From assembly GCF_003369915.1 (NCBI RefSeq), contig NC_046673.1, positions 13,066,001-13,130,000 of the forward strand: a stretch of DNA of 64,000 bases, given 5' to 3'. This stretch comes from Drosophila miranda (taxonomy: Eukaryota; Arthropoda; Insecta; Diptera; Drosophilidae). How positions within the stretch are numbered: position 1 is the first letter of the stretch; every line of letters starts with the position of its first letter. Made by a program: the position numbers and the translations under genes. This document shows positions 23,314 through 36,124 of the stretch, in pieces. Under the pieces are notes generated by a model. That model saw nothing but the letters and a program-made list of their open reading frames with translations. It ran no database searches and had not been told where the DNA came from.

Positions 23314-24807
23314 AGATCTTCCAAGTTCTGGCCTGTTGCCTTTTTCAATTTTATTGTTGTTTAATGCAATTTTCTAATTGTTTGCAGATTTGTAAAAACA
23401 TTTTGTGCTCGTTAAGGGTTCAAGCAGTAAGAGGATTGCAAAACTACAATCATCGAATATACATATGTACAGATACATATTTATGTACACTGGTACTTGT
23501 GCTCGAACTCCTAATTGGCTTAACCATATTCAAGAAAAACCTTTTTCCTAATGATCATTTGAGTTCTCCTTCAGCTAAGGTGAAATATGTTGTAGTTTTG
23601 CAGCTTTTCCAGCTCGGAGTCTGTTCAGGACTTTGTCAGTTAAAGATCTTTTCGATACTTGGCCTAATGGAAGCGAGAGCGCCACTGACCAAGAGAACGG
23701 TAGAAAAGACTGGCTGGAGCATATGTAGAATACAACGGAGTAAAATAATAGGGATTTACTTTACTTTTGCACCACTGGCTATAATCCATGGCTTATTGGC
23801 TAATATTGGACTAATGCGTAGCCCAACAAACAGTTGTTTAGACTTAAAAATTACTCGAAAAAACCCCGTACCTATTCGTATGCAAATGAATTTTTTATTA
23901 GTTGAATAATTCTACTACCTTGTGCCATATCTATCTGATTGACACCGCCGGCATTCGCAGGGGAACAAAGGGGCTAAAAAGCTGTCACCCAGTTCCTGTC
24001 TCTCTCTCTATCTCTCACTTATTTATGGTATTCCCTTTGTTGTGACTGTTATTGCTGTTTTATCTGTTGCTTCTTTTGCATGATCTATATTTTGTTGTCT
24101 CTGCTTTTTTTTTAGCCCCTCCTGTTTCTCGTTTATGTTTCTTCTGTTACCGTCGTTTATCGCTTCCCGCTGGACTTCATTTAGTTTAGCATAAAAAACG
24201 CGTTTAGAAGGCACACGCGGTGTCAGCGGTGTCGTCGTTATTTATCCATGCGTCCATCAGGTACGTGTACAGGCCCCCACCTTTAAGTATGCCAAATAAA
24301 AATAAAGTTAAAATCTTTAAAACGGGCATATTGTGTGCACAATACATACACGCACTTAGGGCTTACCTTTTCGATACCCTTGCAGTTTTTCTATAGATGA
24401 TACAGCCTTTAATTATTTGTACAAATTACCCCTAAGCGAATAGGCACTTTCGTTATCGAGTGCTGTTAGTGAATTCCAGCCTATATCTGGAGGGATCTAC
24501 TGGAGTCTTTGCCAGAAAGTGTCGACTCTTGTATACAATTTATTGATCAATTATACACAAACAAGTGCTCCAAATGGATAGTACCCTTTTGCTGCAAGGG
24601 TATCGAAACGAAAGCAAAAAGAAAGTACGAAAAAAGGACGGCCTACAACAGAAAAAAGAAAGAAGCAAAGGAAATGAAGAAAAACTTGATTTATTTTTAT
24701 GTGCTCGGCGGTGCGGCAGCATGGAGTCCAAACAAGGGGTGCGCGGGGGGGTCATTGTGGTGGTGCTGGAGCACAGCGGCACAAATGCTACGTGCGTAAT
24801 GACCAGG

Positions 24808-24834
24808 CACACACACACACACACACACACACAC
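24808..24834. repeat. (CA)13 microsatellite
   Basis: Perfect dinucleotide run. Confidence 0.95.
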
Positions 24835-26400
24835 CGTCCTTTGCCCCCATGCCCCCCACTCACGCACGCACTTGAAGTTAAAGAAGTTCCACGTTGCGTA
24901 TACGTAATCATATTCTTTCTTATTTATATTTTTATTTTTTTTTGCGTTTCGGACCCCCCTGAACCACCAACCAAACCCCAAGCCTGTTAAATTATACATC
25001 TGCATGTATAGCTGGGGATAAAGTAGGGATGGGAATGGGATCAGAGGGCTCTTCCTGCGTGGACAAGTGGCCAAAAAAACACACACACACACACACAGGG
25101 CTCCAAATCAATGGGCACCAATGGCACCACATAACAAAAGGAGGGTGGGCATTGGGCAATGGGCAACGGGAAATGGTTTTCCTTTGGGAAAATCAATCGG
25201 AACAGATCACAAATCAAACAGAGCATATCTCATAGATGCTTTTTGATCTAAATGTATCCTCCAATCAATCAGTGGACTATTTCATTAGCTTAGGAAATAC
25301 ATTTAATGCCGCAAATATATTTATTCCCATCCATATGTTTTTGACAGAAACTTGCCAATGTACAAATACAACTTTCGTCCGATATAATCTGTACATTTGG
25401 TGCAACATGAATTTTGTATTGAATTTTGGTATACATATGCAATCATAGATATTATATCTATAATCATAAGAAAAAATCAGCAGATCCATCCATCTGTCTA
25501 TCTTCTTTGTATGTTTCCATATGCCCGCCAAATCCCAAAGTTAATCTGTTGCATGTGGAGGTGGAGTTGCATGATATATCCATGACATAAACCGATTATA
25601 TGACTAGTAATGGACTACTGGGGAGCTGCCTGTGGCACTTTGGCATTGTGGCAGTAATAAAATGCAAAAATAGAAACGTACCGCCCCCCCCAGTGCAATC
25701 GTGTGTAAATTCTGGCAATAGAAATGCCATTACAATGGCGCTGCCTCTGAATTCCTTTCCTGCCGTGCTGCCGCTGCAATGGAAATGAAAATGGAAAATG
25801 GAAAATTGTTGGCATCATCAACACGTAGCGTTGACGTGTTGAAAATGCTGAAAATTATCGCTAACTCGTATTTCGAATGGGTATTCGGATGTGTGGTGCA
25901 TGGAATGCTGGTTGCTTTGCCAATAAAATGATTTTCAATTGAATTTCCACTCGCACACACACACACACTGGCACAGACACAATGTTGACGGACGCAACAA
26001 ATATGTATGATTACCTTTAATAACATTTGTCTGACTCTCTCTCTCCCTCTCAAATATGTACATGTATTTAGTCGCTCGGCTTTCATGCTGCTGCGGTCTG
26101 TTTGAAAAGCGCCTGTTGCCTTCTATCCTCGTATTTCCTCTAGTCTGACATTAATCCATAATTGCCTTAATTATCGCTTGCAGACTCTCGAAAGGACACA
26201 GACCCCACAAATCCCACAAATATGAATTGAATTTGAACTCAAAAGAAGACCAATCCGAGAGATTCAGAGATGTATTTTTTCACCTCCTCTAATACTCATG
26301 CTCGTACTCGTATTTCAGTGATATTTTAGTTCGGGATGAACACAAAAAATTATCAAAAGCAGCCTTGTTCAGGGGAACAGCTACAACAGGGCAACTCTAG

Positions 26401-26740
26401 GTTAACAGCCTGTTATCGCTACCGCGTACCGCTCTCAGTTAACAGCCAGGTACAGCGCTCTCTGAGAGCGGACTAGCGCTGTTATCACGATCCACACGAC
26501 CCACACGATCCACACGGCTCGCGGGCGGCCCTAGCTTGTAAGCGAGAACTCACATAATGCGAGTTATGTTCCTACCCGAATACCAGAGGGAAATAGACGA
26601 CTGATATATTGTAAATATGTATATATGTATACGTTTCTTTTTCAGCATTTTCTCCCTCCTACAAACCAAATTAGTCGGAACTTCACGGCTCTCGGTCGAC
26701 CTTAGCTTGTAAGCGAGAACTAATGCTAGTTACGGCTCCA
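26401..26740. repeat. Duplicated segment upstream of the Tom70-like gene
   Basis: The 19-mer TAGCTTGTAAGCGAGAACT is present exactly at 26532-26550 and 26703-26721. Each copy is preceded by a CACGGCTC-like stretch and followed by an AATGC(G/T)AGTTA stretch. Just upstream, GTTAACAGCC occurs at 26401-26410 and 26438-26447, and CGCTCTCTGAGAGCG forms a small hairpin near 26456. Origin unknown. Confidence 0.7.
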
Positions 26741-26935
26741 CTTCCGGCCGAAACACAACACGAATCACAGAAATATACGACATCTTTCACTCAATGATTG
26801 CCGCCCAACTCCACAAAAAGCAACTCACAATTACGCCCGATACTCAGTCTAATCCTACGATTAGTAGTAGCCTACACAATATATTTTATATGTAATTGTT
26901 GTCGGGTCGTGTCATGTCTATCGACACCGTCTTTA

Positions 26936-26943
26936 ATCGATAT
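26936..26943 (+). promoter_or_regulatory. DRE-like site (AATCGATA) upstream of the Tom70-like gene
   Basis: Matches WATCGATW about 160 bp before the start codon. DREF sites are common at constitutive fly promoters. No TATA box was seen. Confidence 0.35.
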
Positions 26944-27098
26944 TTATTATCATTTCAGAAGGCTGTACATATTAAGTTCAGTTTTTGACAGTCGTATTTT
27001 ACAGACAAACAGAAGTGCACGTATTAAAAATCGTAAAATTGTTCGTTTTGTGAACTTCTAAAACTAAAAGAAATCTTTTAACCAGATCACACGAGAAA

Positions 27099-28808
27099 AT
27101 GCCGCTATCATTGGGGAAATGGCCGTCTATTATCATCGTTTGCATGCCTTTGGCCGTCACTTTCGGTAAATATATTTACAGGAAGATGACCGACAAGCCG
27201 GTGCTGGATGCAATTCAGCCCATAGCCGAACTGGAGGCTCCAGACAACAACCCGGAGGTGTCCGGGCAGGTAGCTACAGGCATCTTGGAGGAGTCGATAT
27301 CTTCCCTGAGTGCCGCAGAAAAGTTCAAGAATGACGGCAACCGTTGCTTCTACAACTATAGATACGTGGATGCCATACGCTGCTACAGCAAGGCCATCGA
27401 CATTTGCCCCAAGGAGCACACCACGGAGTTGGCCATTTACTATCACAACCGCGCAGCCTGTCACGAGATGATCGAGAACTGGATTCAAGTTAAGGAAGAT
27501 TGCGCCAAGGCACTGGAGTGCAATCGTCGCTACGCGAAGGCCTACTTTCGTCGGGCCTGTGCCCACGTGGCCACCATGGACCTGAAGGAGTGCTTGGCCG
27601 ATATTACGGCCACCTGTATTTTGGAAGACTGCAAGAACGAACAGAACATGAAGTTAAGACACAGCGTGGGACAACAGTTGGCCATTGCCAATGCCAAAGA
27701 GAGAATGCTCCGTGAGGGAACAAGTCTGCCCTCGAAGCGCTACATCAGATCGTATCTTGCAACCTTTATCGCAGATCCCATGCTGAAGATGACGCTGCCT
27801 TCATCAGCTGTGGCAGACGCCCCTGTGCGCGGGTTCGCTCGTGCCCACCGCGCTTTCCTCGAGGAGCGGTTCGAGGATGTCATCTCGGGCTGCACCGAGG
27901 AGATTGATTCCTCTGCGGCTGGCGGCCAGTACAAGATGCATGCTCTGTTCCTGCGTGCCACACTCCATCTGCTTAGTGGCTCTGCCCAGGAATGCGAACG
28001 GGACCTTCAAGCTTTACTCGGCTATGACGAAACAGATGACGAATTGCGTATCTACGCTCAAATTAGATACGCTACTCTCATTTTCCAAGCAAATCAGGAT
28101 GGCCTCTTTCTGGGGGCTTTGAATCATGCTGAAATGCTGGACCCCAACAATCCCGACATATACAATCAACGGGCTATGCTCCTAAGCCACATGGAGCGGT
28201 TCGAGGAAGCCTTGGTGGACTTTGAAATCGCAGCGCGTTTGGCTCCCAGCCACGCCCTTACGGTGCTCAACAAATACCTAGCCAACTACCGTATCGCGGT
28301 CAAGGAAGGTGACCAGCACCGCCTTGATATGTCCATTCAGCGACTCCAGCAGACGACAGGCCGGTTCCCCGACTGTGAGGAGGGCCTTGTGATGCTGAGC
28401 CAAGTGCACACCGAACAGAAGAACTTTCTCCAAGCGTCGAAGTGCCTTGAGAGGGCGATACAACTGTCGCCCACGAATGCAGAGCTGCTGTGCCACCAGG
28501 CAGTCCTGGAGCTCGAGTGGCACGATGATATTGAATTGTTCTACGCAAAACTGGAGCAGGCAATCCTCCTGGATCCACAGTGTCGTCTCATCTACGAGAA
28601 CTTGGGCAGGGCTGAGCTGCGTCTCAAGAACCTCCCACTCGCTGTCAATTACTTCTTATGGGCCATTAGCCATAGCCGGGGCCTCGAGGAGATCTATAAC
28701 GCCTGTATCCTGCACAACGCTACTGTCGCTGAAGTGACAGCGTTGGAGAATCTGGACATGGTCGAAGAAGATTTAGCCGTTGACATTCTTCATATTCCGC
28801 TTCCCTAA
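27099..28808 (+). CDS. Tom70-like TPR protein of the mitochondrial outer membrane (intronless paralog)
   Basis: A single exon of 569 residues, close to Tom70 length. One N-terminal membrane span (about residues 9-27) is followed by KYIYRK, the usual Tom70 anchor layout. A linker leads to TPRs at about 72-105, 111-143 and 144-176, then a C-terminal TPR superhelix reaching about residue 555. The Hsp70/Hsp90-binding carboxylate clamp is complete by alignment with other clamp TPRs: Lys77, Asn81, Asn117, Lys147, Arg151. A Tom70 signature (ATCILE then IADP) is present. The lack of introns and clear divergence from the conserved fly Tom70 I recall point to a retroposed paralog. Such copies of mitochondrial genes are often testis-specific, which is inference. 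No frameshift or stop was seen, so it looks functional. The start gives the anchor directly and follows GAGAAA. Confidence 0.85.
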   Translation: MPLSLGKWPSIIIVCMPLAVTFGKYIYRKMTDKPVLDAIQPIAELEAPDNNPEVSGQVATGILEESISSLSAAEKFKNDGNRCFYNYRYVDAIRCYSKAIDICPKEHTTELAIYYHNRAACHEMIENWIQVKEDCAKALECNRRYAKAYFRRACAHVATMDLKECLADITATCILEDCKNEQNMKLRHSVGQQLAIANAKERMLREGTSLPSKRYIRSYLATFIADPMLKMTLPSSAVADAPVRGFARAHRAFLEERFEDVISGCTEEIDSSAAGGQYKMHALFLRATLHLLSGSAQECERDLQALLGYDETDDELRIYAQIRYATLIFQANQDGLFLGALNHAEMLDPNNPDIYNQRAMLLSHMERFEEALVDFEIAARLAPSHALTVLNKYLANYRIAVKEGDQHRLDMSIQRLQQTTGRFPDCEEGLVMLSQVHTEQKNFLQASKCLERAIQLSPTNAELLCHQAVLELEWHDDIELFYAKLEQAILLDPQCRLIYENLGRAELRLKNLPLAVNYFLWAISHSRGLEEIYNACILHNATVAEVTALENLDMVEEDLAVDILHIPLP

Positions 28809-28830
28809 AGTTATTTGTTAACCTCTTTAT

Positions 28831-28836
28831 AATAAA
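28831..28836 (+). terminator. Poly(A) signal AATAAA of the Tom70-like gene
   Basis: Lies 23 bp after the TAA, an unusually short 3' UTR. Confidence 0.65.
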
Positions 28837-31800
28837 CGTTAGTAAATGGCTTGTTGGGCTTAGTTCTGGCATACTTATGAACAGTACCATAATTCAATCC
28901 ACCCAACCAGTAAAATGCGGTATAAATAACGTATACGTATAGTTTGCCTTGTTGCATCCAGCGGGGCATACAGCGAAGGTTTTCCACTGCTCCATAGCCA
29001 GCGGTTCCTGACTAACTGAAAGACTTACCGACCGACTGACATATAGCCGGCATGGCTGGAGGTGGAGCCAGGCAAGCATCAAGGCCGACCAACCACATGC
29101 CACAGGCAACCGTTGTTATCGAGCCTATTCCTATTCCTAGCTCAAGCTAGATCTGAATGCTGTTTTGTGCATGGATTAATGGCAAGGCTATACTTTGTTT
29201 TTGGTCTATAGTTTTGGATGCTTGGTCGTCCGTGGATAGTGCCCGCGTTCTGAGTCCATTCCAAAGGGCAGGGAAGTCGAGTGATAGCTCGATTGAATTT
29301 GAGTTTACGTCTGTATTCAGCGAATTACTGGATTGTTTTGTTTGGAAAAAATGCGCAACATGTGAAGCAAAAATATCCACTAGTCGATTGAGCCATCGAT
29401 GCGAGCTGTCGCCTCTTATTACTATAAATATTGCTCTATATTTATGCCCATACAGTGGCTGAAGTGTCCTTCGATGCAGTGGCAAGTGGTCCGCAACGGT
29501 CACAACAATGCCGCGCTGTCCTTGCCACTTGATGTGCCAGTGGATGCCACTCTGGTAGCCACACAGCCCTCCCTCCCCCAGCGCAACCCCTCAGCCAGAG
29601 GACACATTATATTCGTATTAGTTTTTGAAAAGCGCATTATGCGGCTGCCTCCTGCCATGTCCTGGGTAATGGCTCTTGGCATTGTTATTCCCATTTTGGA
29701 TGTCCTGTGGCCGGCCGAAAAATGGAAATATGCAAATATCGTGTGGTCCGTGTGGCAAGGGACAAGCAAATACAAATACCAGAAATAGACACATTTCGAA
29801 AGGGATAGAGAGAAAGGGAGAGAGTGCCTGTCGTCCAAGGACTCATCGGGCTTCGATTGAGTGCGGATTGGAGAGTGGGGGGCGGCCAGGGATAGGCCAA
29901 AGGATACCCGAAATCACAACGAATTCAATTCCAACTCGTTTGAGTTTTGTTGAAAGTTCATCTCTCGGGAGAGATGCTCATGCTGCCTTTTTGTGGCCTC
30001 TGGTCACACTCCATTGCACTGCCCTCTCGCCACGGCCCGTTATCTCTGCCTCTTTAGGCCCTAAGTCCAATAAATAAATGGACACTGAGCCTGGGAACAG
30101 GAACGGGACTCCTTGTTTGGCTTTTGGGTCAAATCAAGCGTAAACTCTGCGATAAACCGATAAACAAAACAATTAATTGCATTGTCACACAGCAGCAACA
30201 CGGAAGAGGTCCACGGGGTACAGATGTACGATAGGATAGGATCCTTCGACTCCGACTATCCCATGTCCCTTTTTAATGACTATTTTACACACACGACTTG
30301 CCCCACGTCCCCACAATATTTATTGTGATAGTTGGTTGGTGGTTCTCTTGGTGGGGGCTCTTGGCTCTGGGTTTTTTGGTTGATTTCGGGTCCGGCTTCC
30401 CTTTTCGGTCACTGACTCGTCCTTGGAGACGGGCAATGCAAAACTGAGGCTACGTGGAGCGGCTCATCCCTTGCTCTGGTCTCAGAAAATATGCAATAAA
30501 AACGGCCAGCGGGGAGAGTGCATGAAATACTTGAGTCCTCCGTCCCGAAATCAGTCCACAGAGGAAAAGCAGCCGAAAACAATGGGAGGCAAGCACAACA
30601 AGGGGCCGTGGGATGAATATTTTCATACTTTTTACAGAAAATATGCACCGAAACGAACCCTCTGGTCCAGCTCCAGACAATGCACCTGTCTGATGAGGCG
30701 TGCAACAAGAAAATAATACCTATAAAAATATACGTAGTCCTGAATACCCTCTGAATATTTGAAGTAGATTCCGTGGCGTTGAGCCCATCGATTCTGTTGA
30801 AATGTAAGAGGTCCAACACAAAACCACAAAAGATGCAAGAAAGCAATAAAAAATCATCGAAATCTAGACTAGAATTAGTAAGGATATCTTACCTAAATTA
30901 GTGCAGTGTTGGGATGGTTGTTGTGGACTCGGTTTTGGAATACTTTAGCCTAAAGATATCCACGAAGAAATCGGAACCCCATACTCGATCCGCCCTCAAA
31001 TAAATGATGGCGTGTCAATAATTGTGTTGGACGCATCACTAATTCGTAGAGCTCCCTGTAGAGCTCCAGACTGGGGAAAGCATATGCGATTCCCCTGTTA
31101 ATGCCTCAAGAAGAATATTCATTCCTTCATTCATTTGTTCCACTGACTAGGAATACTCGGCACTATACAAAGCGCAGCAGGGGTCGTATCGGCTCAATCG
31201 GCATGAATGCCATGGATATATCCGACCAAAAAGAAGGCATAACTGCAATCTGCCTGTGTGTGCCCCCTTGGGGGCTGTCGACTGTCGATTGTCAACCTAT
31301 ACCGTACACGTATTGGCCATAACAAGCCGTCAATTACGATAGAAATCTAGAAAATGTGCAAAATCGGGCAAAAAATGTGCGACTATAAGGCGAAAACAAA
31401 TTTACATGCAAATCCATTTCAGCCATGGCGCAAGGACACGCCAGGAGCCAAAATGGCGACACGCCAGGATGTTGGTGTAGGATCCACATCCTACTACTGT
31501 GTGGCTGGTATATGTGTGTGTGCCAACCAACAAATTATCTCAATTTAGCATAATATTTACTGAACTGCATTGAACCTAGCCAGACGACAAGCAAAACGAT
31601 GGCAAAACCCAGTCTGGGGATGAGACGTAGGAATTGTGGGAACTTGATTTTTAGTGGCTGCGAGGGAGGACAGTGCCGTGTGGCAAGGACTGAAGGTAAT
31701 TAGAGCTGAACGAGGCCCGTGATTGAAATCTTCAGACGAAGAAATCCCTCTAGAGGCCAAAGTTTCATTGCTTTATATTGATTTCTGAAATATAATATAA

Positions 31801-34249
31801 GAGTTCTAAGAAACGCAAGCCTTGTTATTTTCTTCCATGAGAATCCCATCAGAACTTTTAGGGTGGGGGCTCCAGTCTCGTGTCACGCTTGCAGCTCTGA
31901 GGGAAATGTCGCTATGCTCTGGCATCGTTTCATGAGCTAAGAAATTGAATTGAATTTCGAGTCGTGCTGCTCGTCCTTGTCATCCGGCGCTGATATTTGT
32001 GTGTTGCTGCTGCTCCTTGACTTATGGCTTTTGTATCCTGTTCGGGGCTTAGAGATGCTCGCTATTTACCTGTTCGGGTGTGGGTGTGGGTGTGGGTGTT
32101 GGCTTTGGTCTGGTCTGGGCATCCATTTCATGCATGGCGGTCTGGCATTCCGTTCAATTCAATTCCATTGCAAGAAACTGGCGCTGCGACTGCCACTGCC
32201 ATCCTCTTCCCTCCAGCCATAGGAAATCAGTCAAACTAATGGCGCTTGATTCTGTCTATTGAAAAGTCCCATTGCTGTCTGTAGGAGAGCGAAAGTTTCT
32301 CTCTTTTTTGCCAACTGCATTCCGCTGACATTGAAAAACGGTGCCCACCCACCCAAAAGACCCAAAAGAAGAAGGAGAAGTCATCGAAAAATAGAGATAG
32401 AGATGACGATATGGTTGCGAATATGGATGAAGATGATGGGGATGATAGGGATGAGCATGAGGTGTATCTACTCGTACTTTTATTTGATGCTAATCAAAAG
32501 TGTAATTGCAAATCGAAAGGAACGGAAATGGACCGACATTGGATGTATCTCTTTCCCTGGCCGAACCACTGTGCAATCTGTTAGAGCCCAGATCGATTTT
32601 ACTCTTTCAATTATCAAAAAAAAAGAGAAAAAAAAAACTATGTAAATCCAAAAAAACGTAGGGGCATGACCCAAGAGATCGGGAGGGTGGCTGGCTTCCA
32701 AGTTGCTTATTTTTTCAATTTACTAACGGAAATCCCAGGCAGTAAAGCGCATTCAATCAACGACTGCTCCTAACTTTGTTCCGCCATGTGGGGGCATGGC
32801 TGTGGAGGATGGGCATTAAATTTATATGTCAATAAATCTCGAAGAGCAAAAGGCAAACGCCAAGTCCACGTCCACCATCATGGGGGAGAAAACTTATTAG
32901 CCAGCGCGTTTAAGGCTATTAAACCACACCAGGTGGGTCACCAGGTGGGGACGCTGGGACGACGAGCTTGTGCCAGATACACGACTATAAATCAGAGGCC
33001 TGACATGACCAGGCATCGGGCTATGAACTCGTCCATAAAAGGACTCTGCAATCAGAAGGGGAATCAGAAGGTACAAATAATTGATGAAAGCCGATGCAAA
33101 GGCTTATTGTAATAGGCTTCAGAGCTCAATGAAAATGCTGCAATTCGAGCTGACAGCTTTTCCAGTTATATATTTTAAACTGAAATATATAAAATAAAAA
33201 AGTAAACTAAAACCAAAGACTGATTCCTTCCCCCATTCGAAGATTTTATTACTTTTGTGTTATACCGAAATGTAAGGACTCTTTGCAGAGTCCTGTCCAT
33301 CATCTGGAGGCAAAGAAAATCATTTTGCCACAAATGCGGCTAATCGCAGACATGTAAACACAGTTCTCTGGAAAAGTACAAAGCCGCAAAGAGCATACAA
33401 AGAGCAAAAGCAAGAGGGAGACAGAGAAAGGGGACAGAGACTCATGTGTAGATAAAGTTCATTGTGTGCCCGTGTGTCGTCACTCGCTTTGTGATACGCT
33501 TTGCCAAGAGTATTACACTTTTGCAATGAAAAGATGATTGCATTTCACGCGGAGGGGCATTTCCCCAGTGCCTGAGTATTCCAATTTCGAGTCAAAGGAA
33601 CGACAATGTTCTCTTAAGTGTAATTGCGCCCATAATTAAATATTTGGGTTGTTGTTAAAGACTAATTCCTAAATTGTGAGTGAAAGTGTATCCAAAGGTT
33701 CGACCCTTGAGGCAAGTATTTGTTTTTTTTTTCATGGTTTTGTTGTTGTTTTTGTGGCTGTTATTGTTGCTGGCCCTAAGCGTCCGTTATTAATCAGTCA
33801 GCCGGCAAGTCAGAACCACTTCACACCCTTTTCACATACAGAAACACCCCTTGCATCCATCCGCTCTGTTTCAGGTCTGGCATAAATCTCAGACAACGCG
33901 TCGTATGAGTGATGTCAAATGCAGGCAAACACTGAGATCTGAGAACTGAGAACTGCCGCCCGTTGTGGCCATCATTAATAATACTTTTTATTTTGCATAC
34001 GCATACGCACACACATGTAAGAGGATCCTTCTTAGCCATGTTCCCTGTTTGGTGGCTAACAAATTGCCCGAGCTCGGGGCAACAACAAAATTGCAATTAA
34101 TCAAGCAGACAAAAATCTGGTGAGGCCCAGAGGCAGAGCACCAGAGCCACCCAGTGCTCACTCATCCTGAACTACTCATTCTCATCACCCATCAGTCCCC
34201 CAATCCCCCAATATTGCATTGCCAAGGAATATGATGTCACTAATCAACA

Positions 34250-34272
34250 GAGAGAGAGAGAGAGAGAGAGAG
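34250..34272. repeat. (GA)11 microsatellite / GAGA-factor type tract
   Basis: Perfect AG/GA run; such tracts can bind GAGA factor or CLAMP. Confidence 0.9.
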
Positions 34273-34547
34273 CACAGAGTGTGGGGTCAATGTTCATCGA
34301 TTGGTCGAAACTTAACTTAAAGCCAAGGGATCTTTCCCCAGGATTATCCACAGAAAGTACGCCCATAAAAAAATAGGAAGGCTAACCAAGGGTGGAAAAA
34401 TATAAAAGACGACCCAAGAAATTAAATTATTTGTTAGCAAAAGAGCAAAAGAGGAATTGAGTCCCAGGTCCAAGAAGAGCACGTGGGGATCTAGAGAAAA
34501 ATGAGCATGACAACAAGGCCATACAACACACAGATACACCGTACACG

Positions 34548-34570
34548 CACACACACACACACACACACAC
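34548..34570. repeat. (CA)n microsatellite
   Basis: Perfect dinucleotide run. Confidence 0.95.
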
Positions 34571-35308
34571 AACACAGAGGCATGTGAGGGCCTGTGCGTT
34601 TGACTGGGCAACAAGTGAAAATCCATTTGTTAGAGGAAATCGTGCAAAAAGCTTAAATACGAAGCTTAAACATAAGTAGCAACGAATGGAGCACACAACC
34701 ACCCAGCGACCCTCAAACCCACCAACCCATACATACATATGTGGGCATACATATACTCTACTCATGCATGTACGCCTACATATGTGGGGCAGGTTCCAGG
34801 CCAAAAAACTAAATGAACCACCGACCGCCTCCGCTCCACGTTCTTTGCCAGCATTTACCTGAGACCTTGCCGCCGGGTAGCAGTAATATGTGGGCCGATT
34901 CGAAGCATTTCCGGAAATACATATGTGGCTTGTAGATTATAGAGAACTTGTAAAAGTAATGGTCGCTCGGGAGGAGACCTGAGAGTCCTTAGCTGAAGGG
35001 ATAGCGAGGTGGATCCAGTGTTAGTGGTTTCTTAAGCTTCTCCTTGTTTTGGTACTTAAATCTATCTATCGATAAGTAATCTCATGAAGAAAGGGAAGTG
35101 TGTCCTTTTTTCGTTGTGGTTCCATGAGATTTTCCTGCCTGCTGTGCCTCAATTTCTCTCCAGTTTCCACATCTTTGCGTTGTTGTTGTTGTTGTTGCTG
35201 GGGCCTCGTCTTAGCTTTTAACGTGTTTTACCGTTCGCTTCTTTTTGCGCATAAAATGAACAGGTAACAGGGCCGTGAAGCACCGTCTACAGGTACACAT
35301 ATATGAAC

Positions 35309-35330
35309 GTGTGTGTGTGTGTGTGTGTGT
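35309..35330. repeat. (GT)11 microsatellite
   Basis: Perfect dinucleotide run. Confidence 0.95.
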
Positions 35331-36124
35331 ATGTATATGTATGCACGGTTCGACCGCACGGTTCGCCTCACTTGGGTAAATTTTCGTATTTAAAATATAT
35401 GACCAAGAAATTCTCAAACATTATTTTTTAATTTTATTTTCGTTTTTCGGCTTTAACTTTTCTTTTTACCGCAAATCAATTTGCCTGGGCCAGAAATGAG
35501 AGCATAAGAGCATAAGAAGCAACGACCATGGAAGCAGATAAACGGAAAGGATTGTCGAGTGGCGGAGGAGGAGGAGGAGGAGCAGGTGGCGGCTGGTTCT
35601 GTCTTCGAGTCTGAGTCTGTGGCAGCCTGTGGGTGTGTTTGGGAGTCTCTGCTACTCGAATTTATGTTGCATTCAGTATTAAGATGCTTAAGCAGCCAAG
35701 GAATTTTTCGGAGGCTTTGGGTCCTTTGCATCGGAGCGTATGGAAATGCATTAAGTGCCGCATGCGAGAAGATGTGCGGATGGGACTATGTACTCGTTTA
35801 TGTACCTTTGCTCCAACGGACCAAAAAAAAAAACAGGAAGAAAAACAAGCCCCAAAGAAGCAGGATAATAGCCGAAAAGTGGAGCCGAGTCGACTCAAGT
35901 GGCGGCTGAGACCTTTACGAGTATTCTGACGATTGTGGCAGCAATTATCAGAGTGATGGGGTTGGCAGTTATTTTGACTGCTGATGTGTGGACTTCGTAT
36001 AAGTTTCCACTCAACTGTCGTTGGATGGAATGGTTATCAACAAATGTCCATTGATTTAGACGCTGAAAAGTTGTTAAGTTTTCTGCAAAGGAAGAAAAGC
36101 TCTGTGATATTTCGGGTCTTATAA

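Larger units (their letters stand above)
19732..27098. other. Non-coding spacer between vanin copy 1 and the Tom70-like gene
   Basis: ATTAAA at 19931-19936 may end vanin copy 1. Apart from the weak candidate gene at 20140-20825, I see only simple repeats: GCA/GTC-type triplets at 21010-21480, GGCA units at 22370-22401, (CA)12 at 23046-23069, a run of 17 C at 23297-23313, and (CA)13 at 24808-24834. GTTAACAG-type motifs recur near 20080-20160 and 26400-26447. Confidence 0.6.
28837..36119. other. Non-coding spacer between the Tom70-like gene and vanin copy 2
   Basis: No coding exon supported. It contains an isolated motif-1 core (TGGTCACACT, about 30001-30010), a TATAAATA box at about 28923, GGGTGT repeats near 32078-32100, a GA run at 34250-34272, (CA)n at 34548-34570 and (GT)11 at 35309-35330. 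Enhancers for the vanin genes could lie here; the sequence does not show which parts. Confidence 0.6.

Noticed and set aside
23250..23909. 219-codon open frame on the + strand
   Set aside because: Spans the C17 run and shows no family resemblance or consistent codon use; a long frame by chance cannot be excluded.
26798..27061. 87-codon frame just before the Tom70-like gene
   Set aside because: T-rich hydrophobic frame overlapping the presumed promoter and 5' UTR; ends before the gene and is not in frame with it.
28923..28930. TATAAATA box after the Tom70-like gene
   Set aside because: No Inr, coding frame or leader-like sequence downstream.
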